10,086 bases of DNA, taken from positions 1 to 10,086 of the forward strand of contig CAZQGJ010000032.1 in assembly GCA_964592905.1 (NCBI GenBank), written 5' to 3'. The stretch comes from CAZQGJ01 sp964592905. GTDB taxonomy: Bacteria > Patescibacteriota > UBA1384 > CAYGGE01. This document shows, in pieces, positions 1-5,536 of the stretch; the first letter of the stretch is position 1, and each line of letters begins with the position of its first letter. A program made the translations under genes and the position numbers. Below the pieces are notes generated by a model. The model was given only the letters and a program-made list of their open reading frames with translations, had not been told where the DNA came from and made no database searches.

Positions 1-22
1 TGCGCACTCTCCCAGCCAATCC

Positions 23-409
23 ATGAACCAGCTCTCCAAATTCGAATTTGACGTAGACGAGGCAGCCACTGCGCTTGAGCCAAGCGATGAATCTAGTCTT
101 GTTGGGCTACCGGCTCTCAATCAAAAAAGCCAGGCAGTCGTTGGCACCGTGTTAGCCCTCGGCCTTGTTGCCTTGATGTTTGGTTTTGGCTTTGCCGGTA
201 GCCCGCTCGAGGACTCAAATCGGCTGAGTTGGAGCGGCGAGGTATCGACCGTCCAGGCTGACGAACTAGAGTATCCATCAGGTTATCCCAGCTCAGACAC
301 GGCTTCTACTAACCAGTCTGAACTAAGTTGGTCACTAATCTTAGATAGAGTCGATCGCGGCCTGACCGAAGTCGGTCGAGCTGTTTATAACGCTGTCGAA
401 TCAAGGTAG
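23..409 (+). CDS. Small single-pass membrane protein, unknown function (5' end uncertain)
   Basis: I do not recognise this 128-residue protein. Residues 1-36 are acidic and polar, residues 38-58 form one clear hydrophobic helix rich in Gly, Ala, Leu and Val, and the rest is a polar Ser/Thr/Glu-rich tail with no recognised domain. A single-pass protein with a short cytoplasmic N-terminus is the simple reading, but orientation is inferred. No ribosome binding site precedes the ATG at 23, and the frame stays open to the left edge of the window, so the true start may lie outside and the gene may be 5'-partial. Its TAG stop lies two bases from the stop of the convergent helicase gene, with no room for a separate terminator. 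Coding is supported by the frame and composition only. Confidence 0.6.
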   Translation: MNQLSKFEFDVDEAATALEPSDESSLVGLPALNQKSQAVVGTVLALGLVALMFGFGFAGSPLEDSNRLSWSGEVSTVQADELEYPSGYPSSDTASTNQSELSWSLILDRVDRGLTEVGRAVYNAVESR

Positions 410-411
410 TT

Positions 412-2319
412 TTAAATATTTTCGATCAGGTGCTCAGGTATCTCGCTTAGAAATCGACTTGGCGGATTACTGACAATGCCGAGATAGCTTAAACGGCTAC
501 GCGAGTTAGTCAAATAAAGCTTCTCTTTGGCACGGGTGATGCCGACATAACAGAGCCGACGCTCTTCTTCGAGCTCGGTTTGATCGTTCAAAGAACGAGA
601 GTGTGGAAAAACTCCCTCTTCCAGTCCAAGGATAAAGACAACGCGAAACTCTAAGCCTTTGGCGGCATGAAGAGTCATCAGGGTGACTTTGCTAGCTTCG
701 CCGGCCGGATCAAGGTTGTCGGCGTCAGTTAAGAGCATAATTTCGCCCAAGAAGGCATCGAGAGTTTCGAACTGACCGGCGATGGCGAGTAGCTCCTGGA
801 TATTTTCAGCCCGACTCTCGCCTTGCGGTGTGCCATCGACGATATATTCGAGATAGCCACTTTGGCTGAGGACGGTATTGATCAGCTCAGCTGGAGAGAG
901 CTCAAGTAGCTTTGGTTGGAGCTGGTTGACCAGCTGAAAGAAGGCCTGAGCCTTGTCTGGGATATCGCTATGAGTGGTTAACAGGGCTGGATTGGGCTCG
1001 GCGATGATGGCTTGAATCACCTTCTCTAGAGTTTTATCGCCGATGCCTCGGGGCGGCAGGTTAATAATGCGGCTGAGAGCCACTAAGTCGCTCGGGTTGG
1101 TTAGATATTTGAGCCAGGCCAATGCGTCTTTGATCTCCTTGCGTTCGTAGAAACGAATCGCCCCGACGAGCCGATATGGCTGCCCCTGTCGAATCAGCTG
1201 TTCTTCAAGGCTCCGTGATTGGCTGTTTAATCGATACAGGACTGCGATCTCCTCGCTAGCATAGCCGGAGGCCAACAGGGATTGGATCTCGCGCACGACG
1301 AAATCGGCCTCGTCACGATCATCTTGACAGTTGACGACGGTTAAGAGCGCTCCCTCACCGCGACTTGTCCAGAGCTTTTTCTCGGTTCGGAGCTGATTAT
1401 TGGTAATAATGGCCCGGGCGGCATCGAGAATATTTTGTGTCGAGCGGTAGTTTTCTTCTAGTTTATAGACCTGGGCAGACGGATAATCCTCTTCGAAACG
1501 CAGTATGTTTCTAAAATCCGCCCCTCGCCAACTATAGATCGATTGATAATCATCGCCGACTACAAAGAGGTGCTGATGACGCGCCGCTAACGTTTTGATG
1601 AGGGTGTATTGAGCGTGGTTGGTGTCTTGATACTCATCGACTAAGATGGCTTTGAATTGTGTTTGATATTTATCGAGTAATTCGGGATTTTTTTCAAATA
1701 ATCTGACTGTCTGCATGATGATGTCGTCAAAATCCATGGCGTTGGCCTTGATCATTAGCTCGTGATAGCGCCGATAAACACGAGCTACCGTCTCGGCTAG
1801 GTAGCCGGCCGCGTAGCTCTGGTAGCGATCAGGTGACATCAGCTCATTTTTGGCGCTATCGATTAAGTTCTTAACTGTTTTTGGACTGATCTTTTTGGGA
1901 TCCAGTTGAAGTTCAAGTAAAATGCGCTTAATGACACTCGTTGCATCGTCTTCGTCGTAGATAGAAAATTGCCGAGAATATAGGTGAATCGGGTTATCTC
2001 CACGCCCTTCGGCCAGGGCTGGTAGCTCGCGACGCAAGATCATTAGACAGACTCGATGAAAGGTACCGAGCCAAGGTAGCTGTTGGTCGCTCTGCAAGGT
2101 CAGCTCTAATCGCTCGCGCATCTCTCGGGCCGCCTTGTTGGTAAAGGTGACGGCCAAGATCTGCCAAGGAGATAAGCGGTCATGTTCAATTAAATAGGCA
2201 ATCCGGGCCGTTAGAGTCTTGGTCTTACCGCTGCCGGCCCCGGCTAATAACAGGATAGGGCCTGGTTGGCTGGTGGCCGCTTGATACTGGGCCGAGTTGA
2301 GTTCTTTGAGGAATTCCAT
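412..2319 (-). CDS. uvrD: UvrD/PcrA/Rep-family superfamily 1 DNA helicase
   Basis: This is an ATP-dependent 3'-5' DNA helicase of the type used in nucleotide excision repair, mismatch repair, replication restart and removal of RecA filaments; it acts in the cytoplasm. All superfamily 1A motifs are visible: the Q motif near LNSAQ (7-11), Walker A GAGSGKT (27-33), motif Ia VTFTNKAA (57-64), Ib GTFHR (85-89), Walker B with DEYQDT (228-233), motif III GDDYQSIYSWRGAD (255-268), motif IV ENYRST (289-294), motif V around TLHAAKGLEF (549-558) and motif VI YVGITRAKEKL (591-601). At 635 residues it is shorter than PcrA or UvrD (about 720 or more) and ends soon after motif VI, so the C-terminal extension that contacts RNA polymerase in longer homologues is missing. 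The ATG at 2319 gives the usual N-terminus; an AAGG sits only three bases upstream, a weak site. Whether it is orthologous to UvrD, PcrA or Rep cannot be settled here. Confidence 0.95.
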   Translation of the reverse strand: MEFLKELNSAQYQAATSQPGPILLLAGAGSGKTKTLTARIAYLIEHDRLSPWQILAVTFTNKAAREMRERLELTLQSDQQLPWLGTFHRVCLMILRRELPALAEGRGDNPIHLYSRQFSIYDEDDATSVIKRILLELQLDPKKISPKTVKNLIDSAKNELMSPDRYQSYAAGYLAETVARVYRRYHELMIKANAMDFDDIIMQTVRLFEKNPELLDKYQTQFKAILVDEYQDTNHAQYTLIKTLAARHQHLFVVGDDYQSIYSWRGADFRNILRFEEDYPSAQVYKLEENYRSTQNILDAARAIITNNQLRTEKKLWTSRGEGALLTVVNCQDDRDEADFVVREIQSLLASGYASEEIAVLYRLNSQSRSLEEQLIRQGQPYRLVGAIRFYERKEIKDALAWLKYLTNPSDLVALSRIINLPPRGIGDKTLEKVIQAIIAEPNPALLTTHSDIPDKAQAFFQLVNQLQPKLLELSPAELINTVLSQSGYLEYIVDGTPQGESRAENIQELLAIAGQFETLDAFLGEIMLLTDADNLDPAGEASKVTLMTLHAAKGLEFRVVFILGLEEGVFPHSRSLNDQTELEEERRLCYVGITRAKEKLYLTNSRSRLSYLGIVSNPPSRFLSEIPEHLIENI

Positions 2320-2339
2320 AAACCTTAGAGTAGCAGTTA

Positions 2340-2375
2340 AACAAAAAATCGACCAGTGATGATCGATTTTTTGTT
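2340..2375 (-). terminator. Hairpin with U-tract, terminator of the 43-codon gene
   Basis: A 16-base-pair stem closes a four-base loop (2356-2359). The outer 13 pairs are 2340-2352 with 2363-2375. Read as minus-strand RNA the 3' arm holds a run of six U followed by GUU, and the 5' arm the matching A-run. At 2353/2362 the plus-strand RNA has a C-A mismatch, while the minus-strand RNA has a U-G wobble and so pairs throughout. This argues that the hairpin works in minus-strand transcripts, that is, 55 bases past the stop of the small gene. It lies only 20 bases before the helicase start, so it could also attenuate read-through into that gene. The stem is AT-rich, so strength is uncertain. Confidence 0.65.
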
Positions 2376-2429
2376 AGTTGAGACTCAGGGACCTCTGTTT
2401 AGTTATAAAATAGGTAGTGAGTCGAGAGT

Positions 2430-2561
2430 TTATACGAATAAAGTTGCGTTAATTCCATTAACGACACCAACCATAACCGCTAAAGCGGCGACGGCAACGA
2501 TAGAAACGGCCTCGAAGGCAGTTAAATTATCGAAGTCGAGATGCTTTTTGAGCGCATCCAT
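2430..2561 (-). CDS. 43-residue membrane peptide, possibly Flp-pilin-like
   Basis: This short reading frame begins with ATG at 2561-2559, nine bases after a strong AAGGAGG site, and ends with TAA at 2432-2430. The peptide starts MDALKKHLDFDNLTAFEAV, a charged N-terminus, and continues as one long hydrophobic helix of Ala, Val, Ile, Leu and Met from about residue 18 to 36, ending near LFV. It has its own near-consensus promoter, leader and downstream hairpin, which suggests high, independent expression. The glutamate at residue 17, placed after L-T-A-F and before the helix, recalls the G|xxxxE(Y) processing region of Flp/Tad pilins, but the Gly and Tyr are absent. It could equally be an orphan small membrane protein or a hydrophobic toxin-like peptide. 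The existence of the gene is well supported; the function is unknown. Confidence 0.75.
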   Translation of the reverse strand: MDALKKHLDFDNLTAFEAVSIVAVAALAVMVGVVNGINATLFV

Positions 2562-2570
2562 GATGTTGTT

Positions 2571-2577
2571 CCTCCTT
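2571..2577 (-). promoter_or_regulatory. Strong ribosome binding site of the 43-codon gene
   Basis: The minus strand reads AAGGAGG followed by nine bases and then ATG, an almost perfect anti-16S complement at normal spacing. This site fixes the start at 2561 and is the main reason to accept such a short gene. Most other genes in the window have weak or no such site. Confidence 0.85.
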
Positions 2578-2581
2578 ATTG

Positions 2582-2640
2582 TATCCCCGTGGGATTCGAA
2601 TTGTTAATGAGCTGTGGCACGAAAGAGATCTGTTATCCCC
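2582..2640 (-). promoter_or_regulatory. Leader with two GGGGATA copies competing for one ATCCC
   Basis: In the leader of the 43-codon gene, minus strand, GGGGATA occurs at 2640-2634 and again at 2588-2582, and ATCCC at 2595-2591. The second copy forms a tight local hairpin with ATCCC, only a few bases ahead of the ribosome binding site. The first copy could pair with the same ATCCC over a longer distance. Two exclusive pairings are therefore possible. No known riboswitch class is recognised; this is a structural candidate only. Confidence 0.3.
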
Positions 2641-2658
2641 TTCCTTGATCACAACTAT

Positions 2659-2687
2659 ACTATAACATTTTTGACTAAGCTTGTCAA
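2659..2687 (-). promoter_or_regulatory. Sigma-70-type extended -10 promoter of the 43-codon gene
   Basis: On the minus strand TTGACA (2687-2682) is followed by exactly 17 bases and TATAGT (2664-2659), with TG placed one base before the -10 hexamer. The match is 6/6 and 5/6 to consensus, the best promoter in the window. Transcription should start near 2652, giving a leader of about 90 bases. Confidence 0.85.
2671..2687. repeat. TTGAC-N7-GTCAA inverted repeat over the -35 region, operator candidate
   Basis: TTGAC at 2671-2675 and GTCAA at 2683-2687 form a 17-base inverted repeat whose right arm is the -35 hexamer of the minus-strand promoter; AAGCTT sits between the arms. A protein bound here would block that promoter and might affect the divergent plus-strand promoter 18 bases away. 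Part of the symmetry comes from the -35 sequence itself, so chance is possible. Confidence 0.3.
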
Positions 2688-2704
2688 GTTTGAGGGTCGA
2701 GGCA

Positions 2705-2733
2705 TTGGCAGATACCAAGAGTTAGTCTAAGAT
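2705..2733 (+). promoter_or_regulatory. Candidate promoter of the plus-strand operon
   Basis: TTGGCA (2705-2710), 17 bases, then TAAGAT (2728-2733): 5/6 and 4/6 matches at ideal spacing. The expected start of transcription, about 2740, is within a few bases of the ATG at 2744, and no ribosome binding site lies between. If this is the promoter, the first gene of the operon would have a leaderless or nearly leaderless message. Confidence 0.5.
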
Positions 2734-2743
2734 ATAGATTCAT

Positions 2744-3994
2744 ATGCGCCGAATAGATTTTCTTACATTTATAATTGCGCTGGCAGTGGTGAGCCTGGCT
2801 AGTTTAGCCATCAAGGGGCGCGATAGCGCGGACGGCCAAATCGGCTTAGTTGCTGCCGGTTGGCAACTGGTGACCGAAGATACTGGCCTGGCTAAGCAAC
2901 CCTGGTTTAACCTGGCTTATCTCAACCCACGACGTTGGCAGAAGGCCAGCGCCATCGCCTCTGATCAGGGGCTTAATTCAGCCCTTAGTCAGGAGCCACA
3001 GGATCAGGCAACGCAGACAACGACCGTTGGCACCGACCGCTTACCGCTCGAAAGCGGTGTCTATACCGACCGATCCACCTTCGAGAGCTTGGCCGCTCAG
3101 AGCCTCTATCCCCTCAAAGAGTTGGTCTTACCAATCGGCGAGACCCTACCACGTCAGTTTGTCGAACAATCATTATTAGAACAATCGACGGCAGCACAGT
3201 CAGCAACAGAACAACCATCGAACAAGTTAGATCGCGCCGATATTATTTTAGCTCAACCGGACCCGCGAATAGGCCTAGGGTCGCGTCTGACTGTGGCTCG
3301 CGCCACCCGTTTTACAATTATCGATTACGGTAAAAAGATTCACTTAGTTTCTTTGGCCTCGACACCGCGACAGCTATTGAGCGAGCAGGGCCTGACCTTG
3401 GGTGAAAATGACAAGATCGATCGGGCCGTTGATCGTCCGATGACCAAAGCCGACCTCGACCCAACGACCGGTCAGATTGTTCTGACGATCACGCGAGTGG
3501 CGATTACCGAGGTCAAGGAGTCGGAGACGATCGCCTTTGAACAGATTAAAAAAGAGGATCCAACTTTGCCGCGTGGCGAGATCAAGCAGACGCCCGGGCA
3601 ATTAGGCGAGCGCCGCAAGACCTTTCGCGTTACCCGCGAGAATGGCCGCGAGGTTAAGCGCGAACTGATCAAGAATGAGTTGATCAAGGCGCCTCAGCCC
3701 GAGATTACCATTGTCGGCACCAAAGTAGTCGTCGGCAAGGTTTATACCGGCCGCGTCAGTTGGTATAAATATAACTCAACCAAGGTCGCCTCGGACCTCT
3801 TTAAACGAGGCGTCACCTTGCGTCTAACTAATCTTAATAACGGTCAACAGATTATCGTCCGCAACGATGGCTGTATCTGTGCCGATACCGGCTTTTTAGT
3901 CGACCTGCACCCTGATCACTTCACGGCCCTGGGTGGTACGCTTCGACAGGGCGTCTTGCAAAACGTTAAAGTTGAAGAGATTATTAATCCGTGA
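2744..3994 (+). CDS. RpfB/YabE-like secreted wall protein (DUF348, G5, RlpA-like barrel)
   Basis: A membrane-anchored or exported protein of 416 residues, probably acting on or binding peptidoglycan. Residues 6-23 are a hydrophobic signal or anchor after an MRR start. A long Gln/Ser-rich linker follows, then a DUF348 ubiquitin-like domain (about 186-232, with the L-L-x-E-x-G-x-x-L-G pattern), a G5 domain (about 250-325, ITEVKESETIAFE to the PEITIVGT end) and a double-psi beta barrel (about 333-414, GRVSWY, LTNLNNGQ, VRND, VDLHPDHF). This order matches YabE and RpfB, but the barrel looks more like RlpA than the classical 3D domain. The position matching the RlpA catalytic His appears to be Ser350, while the Asp in VRND (375) is kept, so lytic activity is uncertain. 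The placement just before rsmA matches Bacillus and Mycobacterium. No ribosome binding site precedes the ATG. Confidence 0.88.
   Translation: MRRIDFLTFIIALAVVSLASLAIKGRDSADGQIGLVAAGWQLVTEDTGLAKQPWFNLAYLNPRRWQKASAIASDQGLNSALSQEPQDQATQTTTVGTDRLPLESGVYTDRSTFESLAAQSLYPLKELVLPIGETLPRQFVEQSLLEQSTAAQSATEQPSNKLDRADIILAQPDPRIGLGSRLTVARATRFTIIDYGKKIHLVSLASTPRQLLSEQGLTLGENDKIDRAVDRPMTKADLDPTTGQIVLTITRVAITEVKESETIAFEQIKKEDPTLPRGEIKQTPGQLGERRKTFRVTRENGREVKRELIKNELIKAPQPEITIVGTKVVVGKVYTGRVSWYKYNSTKVASDLFKRGVTLRLTNLNNGQQIIVRNDGCICADTGFLVDLHPDHFTALGGTLRQGVLQNVKVEEIINP
3164..3223 (+). repeat. Gln/Ser-rich degenerate repeat in the wall-protein linker
   Basis: In-frame degenerate repeats of gaacaa(t/c)c-type units encode a stretch rich in Glu-Gln-Ser and Ala-Gln-Ser (residues 141-160) in the linker between the membrane anchor and the DUF348 domain. 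The stretch is likely unstructured and may act as a flexible spacer through the wall. Confidence 0.5.
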
Positions 3995-4911
3995 GTGACT
4001 CTGAAAATCAATTCGTCCAGGGCCAATTCGCTCCAGGCCAATTCGCTCAAGGCCAATTAGTAGAAGAGCTTAATTATTGGTTAAGCCGGTTTCATTTACG
4101 GGCCGATAAGCGGCTGGGTCAGCATTACCTTGTCGACCAAGGTATCCTCGATTCGATCATCGCTGCAGCCGAGCTCCGAGTCGATCAGCCGGTGGTCGAG
4201 ATCGGCGCCGGACCAGGCGTCTTGACGGCCGCCTTGGCGCGGGCCGGCGGACAGGTTTTGGCGATCGAGTTTGATCAGCGTTTAGTCCCCTTGCTCCGCG
4301 AGCGATTTAATAATTGGCGTAACGTTTCAATTCTAGCCAGCGACGCTCTGAGACTTAACTTTGCCGAACTGCCAGAGTTAATGGTCAGTAACCTGCCTTA
4401 TCAGATTACCAATCCGATCTTTTTGCGGTTGGTTCACCCTCAGTCGGCGGTCAAGCGAGCCGTCTTGATGATTCAAGCCGAGGTGGCCGAACGCTTCACC
4501 GCCCCAGTCGGTAGCGCCAAGCGCGGCCAACTGACGGTCATGCTCGAGGCGACAGCAACGCTCAAGCAGTTATTTCGGGTTCCGCCCGAGGCTTTTCGAC
4601 CGGCTCCGGCGGTGATGAGCGCAGTGATTGAGCTGCGTCGGCGCGAGCTGACGACCGAGCAGCTGAATCGGCTACCCGCCCTTTTTTGGTTGATTCGTCA
4701 GGCCTTTGCCAGTCGACGCAAGATTCTCTTGAACTCATTAATGGCCGGACTCGCCTTACCGCGAAACGTTGTCGATGTTATATTAGAAGGAGCCGAGGTC
4801 GATGGTCAGAAGCGGGCCGAAGATCTGACGGTGGCCGATTTTGATCGTCTCTTGACCGAGTATCTTAAGTATAAGGAGCAGCATGAACCAGCCGACACGC
4901 CGCAGCCGTAA
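3991..4911 (+). CDS. rsmA: 16S rRNA (adenine1518/1519-N6)-dimethyltransferase
   Basis: RsmA (KsgA) uses S-adenosylmethionine to dimethylate two adjacent adenines in helix 45 of 16S rRNA late in small-subunit assembly. Visible features are KRLGQHYLVD (40-49), the SAM-binding EIGAGPGVLT (70-79), the acidic loop IEFD (92-95), SD near 117-118, the catalytic NLPY (134-137), IQAEVAERF (161-169), FRPAPAVMSAV (202-212) and FASRRKILLNSL (239-250). The length of 306 is slightly above normal because of an unusual N-terminal extension. The GTG at 3991 overlaps the preceding stop as GTGA; an in-frame TAA at 3985-3987 and the lack of another usable ATG, GTG or TTG before the first motif make this the forced start. 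It is probably translationally coupled to the gene before it. The 3' end overlaps the DUF1003 gene by 29 bases. Confidence 0.97.
   Translation: MSDSENQFVQGQFAPGQFAQGQLVEELNYWLSRFHLRADKRLGQHYLVDQGILDSIIAAAELRVDQPVVEIGAGPGVLTAALARAGGQVLAIEFDQRLVPLLRERFNNWRNVSILASDALRLNFAELPELMVSNLPYQITNPIFLRLVHPQSAVKRAVLMIQAEVAERFTAPVGSAKRGQLTVMLEATATLKQLFRVPPEAFRPAPAVMSAVIELRRRELTTEQLNRLPALFWLIRQAFASRRKILLNSLMAGLALPRNVVDVILEGAEVDGQKRAEDLTVADFDRLLTEYLKYKEQHEPADTPQP
4009..4053 (+). repeat. Three 15-base tandem repeats at the rsmA 5' end
   Basis: Three units starting CAATTC and ending GGC follow one another exactly (4009-4023, 4024-4038, 4039-4053), and a decayed fourth begins with CAATTA. In frame they encode Gln-Phe-x-x-Gly three times, near the N-terminus of RsmA and before its first conserved motif. 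Because the GTG start is forced, the repeats are translated. Confidence 0.9.
4873..4878 (+). promoter_or_regulatory. Ribosome binding site of the DUF1003 gene, inside rsmA
   Basis: AAGGAG followed by four bases and ATG at 4883. The site lies inside the end of rsmA and decides the start of the next gene, giving a 29-base overlap in another frame. Confidence 0.75.
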
Positions 4912-5536
4912 TATTATTAAAACGTTCTATCAGTCAGTTTATGGTGAGGTCTCAGATCTGCAGAATCAACGGGCCGAGGAGACGCATGGCCGTTACTCGA
5001 GCTTTCGAGCTAAGCTCTTAAATGAGCGCCGGGCGGTCGAGATCTTCGCCGATAGCGTGGCCTCTGCCTTTGGGAGCTTGGGCTTCGCTCTATTTCATAT
5101 TCTGATCTTTGGTGGTTGGTTACTGATTAATCTCGGTTACACTGGTTGGCCGATCTTTGATCCCTATCCTTTTGGCATGCTAACGACGATCGTCTCACTC
5201 GAGGCGATCTTTCTCTCGATCTTTGTATTGATGAGTCAGAATCGGGCAGAGCAGATTCGTAACCTCCATCAAGAGGTTGACTTTCAGATTAACGCTCAGG
5301 CCGAACGCGAGATTACACGACTGATCAAACTGGTCTCGGCGATTCATGAAAAGGTCGGGCTCGGTCGGCCGCAAGACTTAGAGTTTCGCCAGATGGTCAG
5401 CGATCTTGATCCGAATCAGGTGGCGGCCAGCATTATTGCCGATGAGAAGAATGAAAAAAATCCAGCCTCTGCCGTAGCACCTGTAGCTCCTGTAGTTAAG
5501 ACTAAAAATAGTCATGCCTCGAAGTCCAAGGCATAG
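4883..5536 (+). CDS. DUF1003 family membrane protein
   Basis: A 217-residue protein of unknown function. The DUF1003 signature is clear: ADSVASAFGS (56-65), a first membrane helix (about 64-85) ending in WLLIN, the motif FDPYPFGML (92-100), a second helix (about 97-117) holding SLEAIFLS, then SQNRAEQ (118-124) and a long charged helix with the D-x-x-x-N-x-x-A-E-x-E pattern (133-143) that may form a coiled coil. The tail (about 187-217) is rich in Ala, Pro and Lys and looks unstructured. The family is widespread but without an established biochemical role. The gene overlaps rsmA by 29 bases and rsmI by 23, so its translation is probably coupled to both. This placement between two 16S rRNA methylases may be genome compaction rather than a functional link. 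Confidence 0.92.
   Translation: MNQPTRRSRNIIKTFYQSVYGEVSDLQNQRAEETHGRYSSFRAKLLNERRAVEIFADSVASAFGSLGFALFHILIFGGWLLINLGYTGWPIFDPYPFGMLTTIVSLEAIFLSIFVLMSQNRAEQIRNLHQEVDFQINAQAEREITRLIKLVSAIHEKVGLGRPQDLEFRQMVSDLDPNQVAASIIADEKNEKNPASAVAPVAPVVKTKNSHASKSKA

Noticed and set aside
2356..2359. GUGA (GNRA) tetraloop on the plus-strand RNA of the hairpin
   Set aside because: The plus-strand stem carries a C-A mismatch next to the loop and there is no plus-strand gene to terminate there, so the minus-strand reading is better.
2371..2411. Plus-strand TATAAAAT box, possible antisense RNA promoter against the small gene (type I toxin-antitoxin idea)
   Set aside because: No -35 hexamer lies at acceptable spacing (TTGAGA is 20 or more bases away) and no extended -10 is present; attractive but unsupported.
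2588..2602. TTCGAATCCC reminiscent of a tRNA T-loop
   Set aside because: No T-stem, anticodon arm or acceptor stem can be built around it on the minus strand, so it is a coincidental match.
2356..2607. 83-codon plus-strand reading frame
   Set aside because: It runs antisense to the well-supported 43-codon gene, starts inside the hairpin loop, has no ribosome binding site, and its hydrophobic appearance comes from the opposite frame.
2527..2718. 63-codon minus-strand reading frame
   Set aside because: It spans the promoter and leader of the 43-codon gene, begins upstream of the -35 box, and has no signals of its own.
3374..3687. Minus-strand reading frames inside the wall-protein gene
   Set aside because: They lie opposite the conserved DUF348 and G5 domains and show no start signals or recognisable domains.
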